In this document: one piece after another, positions 17,695 through 26,309 of the stretch
Numbering within the stretch: position 1 is the stretch's first letter
How the letters are laid out: each line of letters begins with the position of its first letter
Assembly (NCBI RefSeq): GCF_003003095.1
Contig: NZ_PVTT01000001.1
Coordinates: 1 to 64,000 of the forward strand
Length of the DNA stretch: 64,000 bases
Reading direction: 5' to 3'
From: Hasllibacter halocynthiae
Lineage (GTDB): Bacteria; Pseudomonadota; Alphaproteobacteria; Rhodobacterales; Rhodobacteraceae
Notes under the pieces: generated by a model
Told to the model about the DNA's origin: nothing
Database searches by the model: none
Seen by the model: only the letters and a program-made list of their open reading frames with translations
Program-made: the position numbers and the translations under genes

Positions 17695-19346
17695 CGAAGC
17701 TCTCCCCTTCCGTTGAATACCGTGTCGCCATGCGCCCGCTCGCCCGAGAGGGCGTCCTCGACCCAGAGGCGCACGGGCGTCCGCCCGCCCAAGGCGGCGG
17801 GATCGCCCGGGGCGGCGGTGACGTAGACCCGCTGCAGGCGCGTCGAGTCGGCCGGGACCGGCGCGGCGAGTCCCTCCTCGCCTTCCAACGCGATGCTCAG
17901 GGCGCCCGGCGCGGCGAGCGAGAACAGGAACGGGCGCTCCTCGCCGTGCTTGTTGCGCAGCCGCACGTCGTAGGCGTTGCGGACCGATCCGTCCGAGAGA
18001 GTCACGAAGGTCGGGTTCCGCACCGGCGCGACGGTCATGTCGATCTCGGGCCGCACGAAGAGGGCGACGAGGAGGCCGATCCCGATCAGCGCCCAGAGGG
18101 TGGTGTAGACCAGCGTGCGCGGGCGCAGGACGTGCTTCCAGAGTGGCTTGGGCGTCCAGTCCCGCAGCTCCGGCACCGTGACGGCCGGGCGCGGGGCGGC
18201 GTTCGGCGCGGGCGCGGGGGCGCCGTCGACCGGGATGGTCTCGACGGGTGCGCCGGCGGCGGCCGTGCCCATGGGGCGGACGGCCGCATGCTCGCCCGGG
18301 AGGGTCGGGGGGTGGTCGTCGAGCGCGAGATAGTCGATCAGGCCGCGCGGGCGGCCGATCCGGGCCATGACCTCGTCGCAGGCGTCGATGCAGAGCGCGC
18401 AGGTGATGCATTCCATCTGCTGGCCTTCGCGGATGTCGATGCCCATCGGGCAGACCGCTACGCAGGCCATACAGTCGATGCAGTCGCCCAGCACCTCGCC
18501 GTCGCGCGAGGTCCGCGGCGCGGCCACGTCCTTCGAGGCCGCCGCGCCGTAGCGGGCCCGCGCCTCGCCGCCGCCCACCGCATGCGCCGCGGCCCGCTGG
18601 CGCTTGACGCCGCCCTTGCCGCGCGGCTCTCCGCGCCAGTCGCGGTAGCCGACGGTCAGGGTGCCGGGGTCCATCATCGCGCCCTGGATGCGCGGCCAGG
18701 GGCACATGTAGATGCACACCTGCTCGCGCAGGAAGCCGCCCAGGGTGAAGGTGGTGGCCGTCAGCACGGCCATGGTGACGTAGGCGACGGGGGGCGCCGT
18801 GCCGGTCGCCAGCTCCCGCAGGAGGTTCGGCGCGTCGGCGAAGTAGAACACCCACGCGCCCCCCGTGGCGAGGGCGATCAGCAGCCAGGCGCCCCATTTC
18901 GTGAGCCGCAGCCGGGCCTTCCGCACGCTCCAAGGCGCCTTCTGAAGGCGGATGCGGGCGTTGCGGTCGCCCTCGAACCGGCGTTCGACCCAGAGGAAGA
19001 GGTCCGTCCACACGGTCTGCGGGCAGCTGTAGCCGCACCAGACCCGTCCGAGCGCGGAGGTGAAGAGGAAGAGGCCCAGCCCCGCCATGATGAGGAGGCC
19101 GGCGACGAAGTAGAACTCGTGCGGCCAGATCTCGATCCAGAAGAAGTAGAAGCGACGGTTAGCGAGATCGACCAGCACGGCCTGGTCCGGCAGGTTCGGC
19201 CCGCGGTCCCAGCGGACCCAGGGCGTGACGTAGTAGATCCCGAGGGTGATCCAGAGGATCGCCCATTTCAGGCGCCGGAACGTGCCCGAGACGCGGCGGG
19301 GGAAGATCGGCTCTCGCGCCGCGAAGAGCTGTGGGGCATCGGTCAT
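17691..19346 (-). CDS. ccoG: CcoG (FixG/RdxA) iron-sulfur membrane protein for cbb3 assembly
   Basis: 551 residues. Five or so transmembrane helices carry the conserved cysteine segments GRVWCGYSCPQTVWTD and CIYMCPWPRIQ. A ferredoxin-like double [4Fe-4S] domain follows (CIDCMACVAVCP then CITCALCIDACD). After a Pro/Ala-rich linker and another helix comes a C-terminal Ig-like periplasmic domain. CcoG is reported to act as a cupric reductase in cbb3 biogenesis. It opens the ccoGHIS operon. An anaerobox (19381-19394) is centred 41.5 bp upstream of the ATG, and no good Shine-Dalgarno is seen in front of the start. Oxygen control by FnrL is therefore likely. Confidence 0.95.
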   Translation of the reverse strand: MTDAPQLFAAREPIFPRRVSGTFRRLKWAILWITLGIYYVTPWVRWDRGPNLPDQAVLVDLANRRFYFFWIEIWPHEFYFVAGLLIMAGLGLFLFTSALGRVWCGYSCPQTVWTDLFLWVERRFEGDRNARIRLQKAPWSVRKARLRLTKWGAWLLIALATGGAWVFYFADAPNLLRELATGTAPPVAYVTMAVLTATTFTLGGFLREQVCIYMCPWPRIQGAMMDPGTLTVGYRDWRGEPRGKGGVKRQRAAAHAVGGGEARARYGAAASKDVAAPRTSRDGEVLGDCIDCMACVAVCPMGIDIREGQQMECITCALCIDACDEVMARIGRPRGLIDYLALDDHPPTLPGEHAAVRPMGTAAAGAPVETIPVDGAPAPAPNAAPRPAVTVPELRDWTPKPLWKHVLRPRTLVYTTLWALIGIGLLVALFVRPEIDMTVAPVRNPTFVTLSDGSVRNAYDVRLRNKHGEERPFLFSLAAPGALSIALEGEEGLAAPVPADSTRLQRVYVTAAPGDPAALGGRTPVRLWVEDALSGERAHGDTVFNGRGELR

Positions 19347-19380
19347 GGGGACCGTCTCGCAGGATGGGGGCGCCCGTGCC

Positions 19381-19394
19381 TTGATCCAGGTCAA
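19381..19394. promoter_or_regulatory. Anaerobox (FNR site) upstream of ccoGHIS
   Basis: TTGATCCAGGTCAA fits the FNR/FnrL consensus TTGAT-N4-ATCAA with one mismatch in the right half. It lies between the ccoP stop and ccoG, on the upstream side of ccoG, so it most likely activates ccoGHIS at low oxygen. Its centre is 41.5 bp from the ATG; a class II activator position would then put the transcript start at or next to the start codon. Confidence 0.8.
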
Positions 19395-19441
19395 CGGCGC
19401 CGCCCGCCGCGAAGGCGCGGCGGCGCCGATGCCGGCCCGCG

Positions 19442-20443
19442 CTAGTCGGCGACCGGCGCGACGGGCGGCTCGCCCGCCTCGCGCGGCGTCTCCTCGGCGG
19501 AGGCGGGGAAGCTGGCGTCCGGCACGTCCGGGCCCGCCTCGACCTCGTCGCCGATCATGGCCTCTTCCTCGCCGCCGCCCAGGCCGTGGACATAGGCCGC
19601 GACGGCCCGCACCTGCGCCTCGCCCAGGCGCGCGCCCCAGGGGGGCATGACGCCGAAGCGCGCGTGGCGGATCGTGCGGTCCAGCGCCTCGCGGTCGCCG
19701 CCGTAGAGCCAGATCGCGTCCGTCAGGTTGGGCGCGCCGATCTCGCGGTCGCCCGTCCCCTCGTCGCCGTGGCACGAGGCGCAGTTGTCGTAGAACAGCT
19801 CGGCCCCCACCACCGCGAGGTCGGGGTCGTGCTCCAGCCCGCCAAGGGCGCGGACGTGCTCGACCGTGGCGGCGATCTCATCGTCGGTCCAGAACTCGCC
19901 GAAGGCGGGCATCTGCGACCAGCGCGCGTCGGGGTCGTCCTCGTTGCGGATGCCGTGGCGCACCGTCGTGGCAATGTCGCGGATCGTGCCGCCCCAGAGC
20001 CAGTCGTCGTCGAGGAGGTTCGGGTAGCCCGCCGCCTGCACGCCCGCCGCCCCCGCGCCGTGGCACTGCGAGCAGTTGGCCGCGAAGACGCTCCGCCCGG
20101 CCTGCACGGCGAAGCGGTGCAGGTCCTCGTTCCTATCCAGCACGCCGAGATCGACGGTGACGAGGCTTTCCATGAGGTCCGCGCGCGAGAGGTCGACCCG
20201 CTCGATCTCCGCGGCCACCTCGCCGCGCGAGGACCAGCCGAGCGCGCCGGCCGTCGCGCCGGAGATCATCGGCCAGGCGGGGAAGAGGATGGTGTAGATC
20301 ACGCCCCACACGGTCGTGGCGTAGAAGGTCCAGAGCCACCAGCGGGGCAGGGGGGTGTTCAGCTCCTCGATGCCGTCCCACTGATGCCCGGTGGTCTCGG
20401 TGCCGGTCTCGGCGTCGATGCGCTTCTCGTCAGACATCGCCAT
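19442..20443 (-). CDS. ccoP: cbb3-type cytochrome c oxidase subunit III (diheme cytochrome c)
   Basis: 333 residues. The N-terminal GHQWDGIEELNTPLPRWWLWTFYATTVWG is the standard CcoP membrane helix region. Two c-type heme sites follow, CSQCH (124-128) and CASCH (221-225), with later Met ligands (SQMPAFGEFW; GVMPPWG). It passes electrons from soluble cytochrome c to CcoN. The C-terminal ~40 residues form an acidic, Pro/Glu/Ala-rich tail. Two ATGs fit: 20443 (MAMSDEK) or 20437 (MSDEK). GGAGAGG is better spaced for the second, so the true start may be two codons later. It overlaps the end of ccoQ. Confidence 0.95.
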   Translation of the reverse strand: MAMSDEKRIDAETGTETTGHQWDGIEELNTPLPRWWLWTFYATTVWGVIYTILFPAWPMISGATAGALGWSSRGEVAAEIERVDLSRADLMESLVTVDLGVLDRNEDLHRFAVQAGRSVFAANCSQCHGAGAAGVQAAGYPNLLDDDWLWGGTIRDIATTVRHGIRNEDDPDARWSQMPAFGEFWTDDEIAATVEHVRALGGLEHDPDLAVVGAELFYDNCASCHGDEGTGDREIGAPNLTDAIWLYGGDREALDRTIRHARFGVMPPWGARLGEAQVRAVAAYVHGLGGGEEEAMIGDEVEAGPDVPDASFPASAEETPREAGEPPVAPVAD

Positions 20444-20729
20444 ACCTCTCCAGGAAGTCGAGCGGGCGGCAGTCGCAGCCCGGACAGCCCTTGCCGCAGC
20501 CGGTGGCGGGCGGGCCGCGATCCCGCCGCCGGGCGGGGGCCGCGTCCTCGTCGCGCCTGACGGGCGCGCCTCCCGCGCCGTCGTGCCTGAAGGGCACGTT
20601 CGCCGCGTCGTCGTGGAGGGGCCGTGATCCGGGGCGGAATGCCCAGAGGATCACGAAGACGAACACCGCGAAGAGGGCGAGCAGCACCCAGCTGTCGGCG
20701 ATCGCCCGGAGGAGGGAGTAAGTGTCCAT
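20430..20729 (-). CDS. ccoQ: cbb3-type oxidase small subunit CcoQ with Cys-rich tail
   Basis: 99 residues. MDTYSLLRAIADSW, one transmembrane helix (VLLALFAVFVFVILWAFRPGSR) and DDAANVPFRHD are the conserved CcoQ core. CcoQ stabilises the cbb3 complex and in Rhodobacter also influences redox signalling. What is odd is the C-terminal half. After an Arg/Asp-rich linker comes CGKGCPGCDC (residues 78-87), four cysteines in ten residues, then RPLDFLERYGDV. As far as I recall, CcoQ proteins are usually 50-70 residues. The reading frame is supported by its tight fit between ccoO (5-nt gap) and ccoP (short overlap). Confidence 0.9.
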   Translation of the reverse strand: MDTYSLLRAIADSWVLLALFAVFVFVILWAFRPGSRPLHDDAANVPFRHDGAGGAPVRRDEDAAPARRRDRGPPATGCGKGCPGCDCRPLDFLERYGDV

Positions 20730-20734
20730 CGGCT

Positions 20735-21592
20735 TCACTCCTGCACGGCGGCCTCGAGGACCGGCTCGGATTCGAAGGTGGAGAAGTCGACCAGCGTGCC
20801 GAGCATCTGGAGATAGGCGATCAAGGCGTCCATCTCGGTCAGCCCGGGCCGGCCATCGAAGTTGCGCACCTGGACGGCCTCGCCGTAGCGCTCGACCAAG
20901 CCGCCCCAGTCGCCCTCGGGGTCGGCCTGGACGCGGAAGTCCGCGCGGGCCGCGGCGACCATCTCGTCCGTGTAGGGCACGCCCACGAAGCGGTGGGTCC
21001 GGAGGAGGTCGTCCACGTGCTCGCCCGTGACCGGCGTCTCGCCGAGGAAGGCGTAGACGGGCATCACGCTCTCGGGGACGACGGACTGGGGGTCGGTCAG
21101 GTGGTCGACGTGCCACTCGTCCGAGTAGCGGCCCCCCACCCGCGCGAGATCCGGCCCCGTGCGCTTCGAGCCCCACTGGAACGGATGGTCCCACATGGAT
21201 TCCGCCGCGAGGGAGTAGTGGCCGTAGCGCTCCACTTCGTCGCGCATGGGGCGGATCATTTGGGAGTGGCAGACGTAGCAGCCCTCGCGGACGTAGATCT
21301 CGCGGCCCGCCAGCTCGAGCGGAGTGTAGGGGCGCATGCCCTCCACCTCCTCGATGGTGTTCTCCAGCCAGAAGAGGGGCGCGATCTCGACGATGCCGCC
21401 TATCGTGACCACCGCGAAGGACGCCGCGAGAAGCAGGGTCGCGTTGCGTTCCAGCCGCTGGTGGAAGGTGATGGTCGCCGTCTCGGGCGGCAGCTCGTTG
21501 GGGATGTCGCCCTTCGCGGCCGCCTCGGAGGCGGTGGTGACCTTCGGGTCGTCCTTCGGGTCGTAGCGGGGGCTTTCGGGATCCTTGGTCAT
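20735..21592 (-). CDS. ccoO: cbb3-type cytochrome c oxidase subunit II (monoheme cytochrome c)
   Basis: 285 residues: a charged cytoplasmic N-terminus, one transmembrane helix ([26 protein letters not shown]), then a periplasmic cytochrome c domain with heme site CYVCH (105-109) and QMIRPMRDE after it. [16 protein letters not shown] and the [11 protein letters not shown] methionine region complete the fold. It conveys electrons to the CcoN active site. It starts 4 nt after ccoN ends. The N-terminus ([20 protein letters not shown]) is longer than in some homologues. Confidence 0.96.
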   Translation of the reverse strand: MTKDPESPRYDPKDDPKVTTASEAAAKGDIPNELPPETATITFHQRLERNATLLLAASFAVVTIGGIVEIAPLFWLENTIEEVEGMRPYTPLELAGREIYVREGCYVCHSQMIRPMRDEVERYGHYSLAAESMWDHPFQWGSKRTGPDLARVGGRYSDEWHVDHLTDPQSVVPESVMPVYAFLGETPVTGEHVDDLLRTHRFVGVPYTDEMVAAARADFRVQADPEGDWGGLVERYGEAVQVRNFDGRPGLTEMDALIAYLQMLGTLVDFSTFESEPVLEAAVQE

Positions 21593-21596
21593 CTCG

Positions 21597-23207
21597 TCAC
21601 TCCGCGGGGGTGGCGGCGGCGATCCGGCGGCCCCGGGGGGCGCGGATCGTCATCCACATGTTCCAGACCATCACGGCGCCGCCGGCGAGGTAGAGCACCC
21701 CGCCCAGGGCCCGCACGACGTACATCGGGAACTTCGCCTCGACCGTGTCGGCGAAGGAGTTCACGAGGAAGCCGCTCGCATCGACCTCGCGCCACATGAG
21801 CCCCTCCATGATCCCGGAGACCCACATAGAGGCCGCGTAGAGGACGATGCCGATCGTCGCGAGCCAGAAGTGCCAGTTGATCGCGGCGACCGAGTGCATC
21901 CGCCGGCGGCCCCAGAGGCGCGGAGTCAGGAAGTAGAGCGCCGCGAAGGTGATGAGCCCGTTCCAGCCCAGCGCGCCCGAATGCACGTGCCCGATGGTCC
22001 AGTCCGTGTAGTGCGAGAGCGAGTTGACCGCCCGGATCGACATCATCGGCCCCTCGAAGGTCGACATGCCGTAGAAGGCGAGGGAGGCGACCATCATGCG
22101 GATGATCGGGTCGGTCCGGATCTTGTCCCAGGCGCCCTGCAGGGTCATCAGCCCGTTGATCATGCCGCCCCAGCTCGGCATCCAGAGGACGATCGAGAAC
22201 ACCATGCCCAGCGTCGCGGCCCAGTCGGGCAGCGCGGTGTAGTGCAGGTGGTGCGGCCCCGCCCAGATGTAGAGGAAGATCAGCGCCCAGAAGTGGATGA
22301 TCGACAGCTTGTAGGAATAGATGGGCCGCTCGGCCTGCTTTGGGACGAAGTAGTACATCATCCCGAGGAAGCCGGCCGTCAGGAAGAAGCCCACCGCGTT
22401 GTGTCCGTACCACCATTGGGTCATCGCGTCCTGCACGCCCGCGAAGACCTGCACCGAGCGCGAGCCCCAGATCGAGACCGGCACGCTCAGGTTGTTGACC
22501 ACGTGGAGCATCGCCACGGTCACGATGAAGGCGAGGTAGAACCAGTTGGCGACGTAGATGTGCCGTTCCCTGCGGCGCAGGATCGTGCCCATGAACACCG
22601 CGAGATAGACGAGCCAGACGATCGTCAGCCAGATGTCCACGTACCACTCGGGCTCGGCGTACTCCTTCGACTGGGTCGCCCCGAGAAGGTAGCCCGTCGC
22701 CGCCAGCACGACGAAGAGGTTGTAGCCCCAGAACACGAACCATCCCGCGTTGCCGCCCCAGAGGCGGGCCGCGCAGGTGCGCTGGACGACGTAGAAGCTG
22801 GTGGCGATCAGCGCGTTGCCCCCGAAGGCGAAGATCACGGCCGAGGTGTGCAGCGGCCGCAGCCGCCCGAAGTTCGCGTATGGCTGTGCCCATTCGAAGT
22901 TCAGCCCCGGAAAGGCGAGCTGGAAGGCGATCCAGGTGCCCGCGAGGAAGCCCACGACGCCCCAGAAGGCGGTCGCGATCACGCCTGCGCGGATGGGTCC
23001 GTCCATGTAGCCGGTGGGCGCGGGGCGCGCGTCGGGCGGGCTGCCCTCGACGGGGATCGTCCGCAGCGTCCAGAGGAACATCCCCGCCGCGATCCCCATG
23101 ACGAGCAGCGCGTGCAGCATGTAGGCCGCGTCGCGCGCGTAGTTCGCGGCGATCGCGGCGAAGAGCGCGACGAGGCCGAAGGCCGCCAATCTGAGATATC
23201 CGAGCAT
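21597..23207 (-). CDS. ccoN: cbb3-type cytochrome c oxidase subunit I (catalytic)
   Basis: 536 residues with twelve or more transmembrane helices. It is the heme b/b3-CuB subunit that reduces O2 at low oxygen tension. Conserved features include [18 protein letters not shown], the CuB/Tyr region [27 protein letters not shown], the paired histidines in [10 protein letters not shown] and the heme-ligand helix with [16 protein letters not shown]. The start is ATG at 23207 (MLGYLR), preceded by GGAAGGG; eight upstream in-frame codons are less likely. An anaerobox lies 60 bp upstream. First gene of ccoNOQP, directly downstream of fnrL. Confidence 0.96.
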   Translation of the reverse strand: MLGYLRLAAFGLVALFAAIAANYARDAAYMLHALLVMGIAAGMFLWTLRTIPVEGSPPDARPAPTGYMDGPIRAGVIATAFWGVVGFLAGTWIAFQLAFPGLNFEWAQPYANFGRLRPLHTSAVIFAFGGNALIATSFYVVQRTCAARLWGGNAGWFVFWGYNLFVVLAATGYLLGATQSKEYAEPEWYVDIWLTIVWLVYLAVFMGTILRRRERHIYVANWFYLAFIVTVAMLHVVNNLSVPVSIWGSRSVQVFAGVQDAMTQWWYGHNAVGFFLTAGFLGMMYYFVPKQAERPIYSYKLSIIHFWALIFLYIWAGPHHLHYTALPDWAATLGMVFSIVLWMPSWGGMINGLMTLQGAWDKIRTDPIIRMMVASLAFYGMSTFEGPMMSIRAVNSLSHYTDWTIGHVHSGALGWNGLITFAALYFLTPRLWGRRRMHSVAAINWHFWLATIGIVLYAASMWVSGIMEGLMWREVDASGFLVNSFADTVEAKFPMYVVRALGGVLYLAGGAVMVWNMWMTIRAPRGRRIAAATPAE

Positions 23208-23260
23208 GCCAGTCCCTTCCGGTCGTGGCATCCCGCTAGCCGCCCCGGCAGGGGCTTTCC

Positions 23261-23274
23261 TTGACTCAGGTCAA
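23261..23274. promoter_or_regulatory. Anaerobox (FNR site) upstream of ccoNOQP
   Basis: TTGACTCAGGTCAA matches TTGA(C/T)-N4-(A/G)TCAA with dyad symmetry (TTGAC / GTCAA). It is centred 60 bp upstream of the ccoN start, just after the fnrL stop. At that spacing an activator at -41.5 leaves an untranslated leader of about 20 nt. It should make ccoNOQP respond to low oxygen. Confidence 0.85.
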
Positions 23275-23285
23275 CCGCGGGACAG

Positions 23286-24029
23286 TCAGCCCGGCGACGT
23301 TCCGTCCCCGTCCTCGCCCGCCGCTTCCAGAAGGGCCGAGAGATCGTCGCAGAGGATCACGCGCGCCCCCTCCAGCCGGATCGTGCCGTCCTTGCGCAGC
23401 CTCGTGATCTGACGGCTCACCGTCTCGATGGTCAGGCCCAGGTAGCTCGCCATCGCCTCGCGCGTCAGGGGCAGCTCGGCCCACAGCGGGCGGTCGGCGG
23501 CCGCTGCCCGGTGCAGGATGTTCGCCAGAAGGCTCGCGACCTTCTCGCGCGCGGTCTTGCGGCCGAGAACGAGCATCCAGTCCCGCGCGGCGTCGAGCTC
23601 GTCCAGCGACATCTCCAGAAGGCGCGAGGAGAGGTTCGGCACCTCGCCGAGCATCCGCTCGAACGGCTTTCGCTCGAAGAGGCAGAGCGTCACGTCGGTC
23701 GCGGCGACCACTTCGTAGGGCGTGACGGCCCGCCCCGGCCGGCCGAGGAAGTCCGAAGGCAGCAGGAGGCCCACCATCTGCATGCGCCCATCCTCGAGCG
23801 AGCGGGTGAGCGTCGCGCATCCCGTCACCACCGAGCCCACATGCGCCAGCGCGTCCCCCTCAAGGGCGATCGTCTCGCCCGCCTTCCAGCTGCGGTAGCT
23901 CTTCATCGAGGCGAGGCGCTCCAGCTCCGCCCCCTCGCAGGATGCGCAGACCGCGCGATGCCGGATCGGGCAGGCGGCGCAGTCCGCACGCGCGAGTGAC
24001 AGGGACAGGGCCGGGTCGAAATGCGACAT
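23286..24029 (-). CDS. fnrL: FnrL-type oxygen-sensing Crp/Fnr transcription regulator
   Basis: 247 residues. N-terminal cysteines C17-x2-C20-x7-C28 plus central C116 (DVTLCLFE) are the four ligands expected for an oxygen-labile [4Fe-4S] cluster. A cyclic-nucleotide-like beta barrel and dimer helix follow. The helix-turn-helix is REAMASYLGLTIETVSRQITRL, whose E-xx-SR recognition residues fit TTGA-N4-TCAA boxes. The protein activates microaerobic and anaerobic genes when O2 is low. The ATG (MSHFDPAL) has AGGGAGG-like sequence just upstream in the leader. An anaerobox 37.5 bp upstream of the ATG suggests autoregulation. Confidence 0.94.
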   Translation of the reverse strand: MSHFDPALSLSLARADCAACPIRHRAVCASCEGAELERLASMKSYRSWKAGETIALEGDALAHVGSVVTGCATLTRSLEDGRMQMVGLLLPSDFLGRPGRAVTPYEVVAATDVTLCLFERKPFERMLGEVPNLSSRLLEMSLDELDAARDWMLVLGRKTAREKVASLLANILHRAAAADRPLWAELPLTREAMASYLGLTIETVSRQITRLRKDGTIRLEGARVILCDDLSALLEAAGEDGDGTSPG

Positions 24030-24059
24030 GAGGGAGGTTCCGAGTAATTCGAGGGCGGC

Positions 24060-24073
24060 TTGACCTGCATCAA
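24060..24073. promoter_or_regulatory. Anaerobox (FNR site) upstream of fnrL
   Basis: TTGACCTGCATCAA fits the consensus TTGA(C/T)-N4-ATCAA. It is centred 37.5 bp from the fnrL ATG, so close that it probably overlaps the promoter core, favouring autorepression. Activation with a very short leader is also possible. Confidence 0.8.
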
Positions 24074-24378
24074 GGTGCGTCGCGCGGGATTGGCAAGGGC
24101 CGACTGCACGGGGGCCGGCGTCGGGGGCCGCCCGTCGCGACCGGTCGCGCCTTGGGCTCACGCTCCCCTCGGCCGGCGCCTGCTGTGCCGGCACTGCGCC
24201 TGCCGCACGCGTGGACGGATACGCGCCGCGCCACCATCCCACGATACGTTCGAAGCCGGGTCCGCGCGGCGCGGGTGGATCGTCGCCGGGCTTCCCGGCA
24301 CGGCCGGCGATCGCGAGCGGCCCCCCGGCGCGGCGGGCGTCCCGTCGCCCGCGCCAGAGGGGCGGCACGGGCGGGCGG
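24074..24378. other. Intergenic stretch between lysC and the fnrL anaerobox
   Basis: This GC-rich stretch of about 300 bp lies between the lysC stop and the fnrL box. Open frames crossing it (for example a 133-residue plus-strand reading) have no recognisable domain, have poor start sites and are rich in Arg/Pro as shadow frames are. I see no repeat, RNA gene or clear terminator. It presumably holds the fnrL promoter and the end of the lysC transcript. Confidence 0.5.
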
Positions 24379-25617
24379 CTAGGACGCCCGCTCGAGCTCG
24401 AACGCGTCGTGAAGGGCCTGGACGGCCAGCTCCATGTACTTGCGGTCGATCAGGACGCTGATCTTGATCTCGGAGGTGGTGATGACCCTGATGTTCACCC
24501 CTTCGCGCGCCAGCGCGTCGAACATCTGGCTCGCCACCCCCGCGTGCGATCGCATCCCGATCCCCACGACGGACACCTTCGCCACGCTGTCCTCGACGTC
24601 GATGGCGCGGAACTCGATCTCGGCCTCCTCCATCGCCTTGCGGGCGCGGGCGACCTGCCCCTCCGGGCAGGAGAAGGTCATGTCCGTCCGCCCCTCCTCG
24701 GAGATATTCTGAACGATCATGTCGACGTTCACCCCCGCCCCCGCGAGCGGGCCGAAGATGGCCGCCGCGATGCCGGGCCGGTCCTCGACGTCGAGAAGCG
24801 TCACCTTCGCCTCGTCGCGGCTGTAGGCGATGCCGGAAACCAATGCGCTCTCCACGATGTCCTCCTCGGCGCAGACCAGCGTGCCGGCCTCGCCCCCGTT
24901 GTCCTCGAAGCTGCTGAGCACCCGCAGCGTGACCCCGTAGCGCATCGCCAGCTCGACCGAGCGGGTCTGCAGAACCTTCGCGCCGAGCGAGGCCAGCTCC
25001 AGCATCTCCTCGAAGGCGATGCGGTCCAGCTTGCGGGCCTTCTGCGCGATGCGCGGGTCGGTCGTGTAGACGCCGTCCACGTCCGTGTAGATGTCGCAGC
25101 GCACCGCGTCGAAGGCCGCGGCGAAGGCGACGGCGGTGGTGTCGGACCCGCCCCGGCCCAGCGTCGTGGTCCGCCCCTCGGGCGACACGCCCTGAAAGCC
25201 CGCGACCACGGCGACGCGGAAGCCTTCGGCAAACTTCCGGTCGATGGCCTCGCGCGGGATCTCCAAGATCCGGGCGCTGCCATGCGCCCCGTCGGTCCTG
25301 AGCGGCACCTGCCAGCCCTGCCAGGAGCGGGCCGGTACATCCATTTCCTGCAGCGTGAGGGCCATGAGCCCGGCGGTCACGTTCTCCCCCGAGGAGACCA
25401 CCGCGTCGTGTTCCCGCGCGTCGTAGAGGGGCCCCGAGCCCTGGCCCGCCTCGCCCACGAGGTCGACGAGTCTGTTGGTCTCGCCCGCCATGGCGGAGAC
25501 GATGACGATGACGTCGTGCCCGTTCGCGACCTCGCGGCCGACGCGCTTTGCGGCGCGGCGGATGCGGTCGAGCGTGGCCACGGAGGTGCCGCCGAACTTC
25601 ATCACCAGGATGGACAT
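24379..25617 (-). CDS. lysC: Aspartate kinase
   Basis: 412 residues. It phosphorylates aspartate, the entry step to lysine, threonine, methionine and diaminopimelate. The N-terminal kinase domain has the KFGGTS motif at residues 7-12, with GRGGSDTTAVAFA in the nucleotide site and DGVYTTDPRI. Two C-terminal ACT domains (about residues 265-405) carry feedback inhibition. It is monofunctional with no homoserine dehydrogenase fusion. The start MSILVMKFGG is at ATG. The neighbouring SDR gene ends 44 nt upstream on the same strand. In some relatives lysC lies beside ptsP; here the two are about 10 kb apart. Confidence 0.97.
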   Translation of the reverse strand: MSILVMKFGGTSVATLDRIRRAAKRVGREVANGHDVIVIVSAMAGETNRLVDLVGEAGQGSGPLYDAREHDAVVSSGENVTAGLMALTLQEMDVPARSWQGWQVPLRTDGAHGSARILEIPREAIDRKFAEGFRVAVVAGFQGVSPEGRTTTLGRGGSDTTAVAFAAAFDAVRCDIYTDVDGVYTTDPRIAQKARKLDRIAFEEMLELASLGAKVLQTRSVELAMRYGVTLRVLSSFEDNGGEAGTLVCAEEDIVESALVSGIAYSRDEAKVTLLDVEDRPGIAAAIFGPLAGAGVNVDMIVQNISEEGRTDMTFSCPEGQVARARKAMEEAEIEFRAIDVEDSVAKVSVVGIGMRSHAGVASQMFDALAREGVNIRVITTSEIKISVLIDRKYMELAVQALHDAFELERAS

Positions 25618-25661
25618 CGCGGGCGGCCCCTAGCGGGGCGGCGCGCGAGGGGCAAGCTTCC

Positions 25662-26309
25662 TCAGAAGGGGTGGGGGCGCCCGTCCCAGGTGTAGAAGCC
25701 GCCGGATGTCTCGGGCCCCAGCTCGGCCGCGCGGTCCAGCAGACCGGCCGCGCTCTCACCCGCGGCGATGTCGGCCCGCGTTCCGCCCATGTCGGTCCGT
25801 ACCCAGCCGGGGTGGTAGGCGGCGACCGCGACCTCGCCCGCCAGCATCTGCGACAGGGTCACGGCCAGGTTCGAGGCCGCCGCCTTCGACGCGCGGTAGA
25901 TCGGGCGCCCGGCATGGCGGACCTCCGAGGAGCCGAGCTGCGAGGAGATGATCATCACCCTGCCGCGGGCCGCGCGCAGCGCCGGCAGGCAGGCCTGCAC
26001 GCAGAGGAACGCCCCCGTGACGTTGATCCGGAAGGTCCGGTCCCAAAGGGCCGCGTGGAACCCGTCCTCCAGCCGCTCGCCGTCCTCCTCGAGGAGGACG
26101 CCCGCGTTGCAGACGAGAAGGTCCAGCCGGTCGCCCGCCGCGTCGCGCAAGGGGCCGGGGTCCGGGTCCAGAAGGTCCAGCGGGATCAGCCCTGCGCCGC
26201 CCCGCGTGGACGTGCCCGCGGCCTCCCAGCCATCGCCCTGCAGCGCCTTCAGCAGAGCGGCGCCCACCCCGCGCGAGGCACCGGTGACGACCGCGCGACC
26301 GGCGCTCAC
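25662..26309 (-). CDS. Short-chain dehydrogenase/reductase
   Basis: 215 residues. Rossmann nucleotide site VVTGASRGVGAALL (TGxxxGxG) is at the N-terminus, with NAG at about residue 69 (LLVCNAGVL), catalytic Ser in MIISSQLGS and YRASK (Tyr/Lys pair) at about residue 138. It ends with the HPGWVRTDMGG loop typical of classical SDRs. Substrate unknown; the sniffer/CsgA-like short form is a possibility. The start is GTG, overlapping the stop of the DUF1178 gene by 4 nt, so the two are coupled. Confidence 0.88.
   Translation of the reverse strand: MSAGRAVVTGASRGVGAALLKALQGDGWEAAGTSTRGGAGLIPLDLLDPDPGPLRDAAGDRLDLLVCNAGVLLEEDGERLEDGFHAALWDRTFRINVTGAFLCVQACLPALRAARGRVMIISSQLGSSEVRHAGRPIYRASKAAASNLAVTLSQMLAGEVAVAAYHPGWVRTDMGGTRADIAAGESAAGLLDRAAELGPETSGGFYTWDGRPHPF

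Noticed and set aside
24060-24461. A plus-strand open frame over the fnrL upstream region.
   Set aside because: It overlaps the anaerobox and the end of lysC, has no domain and reads Arg/Ala/Pro-rich; consistent with a chance frame.
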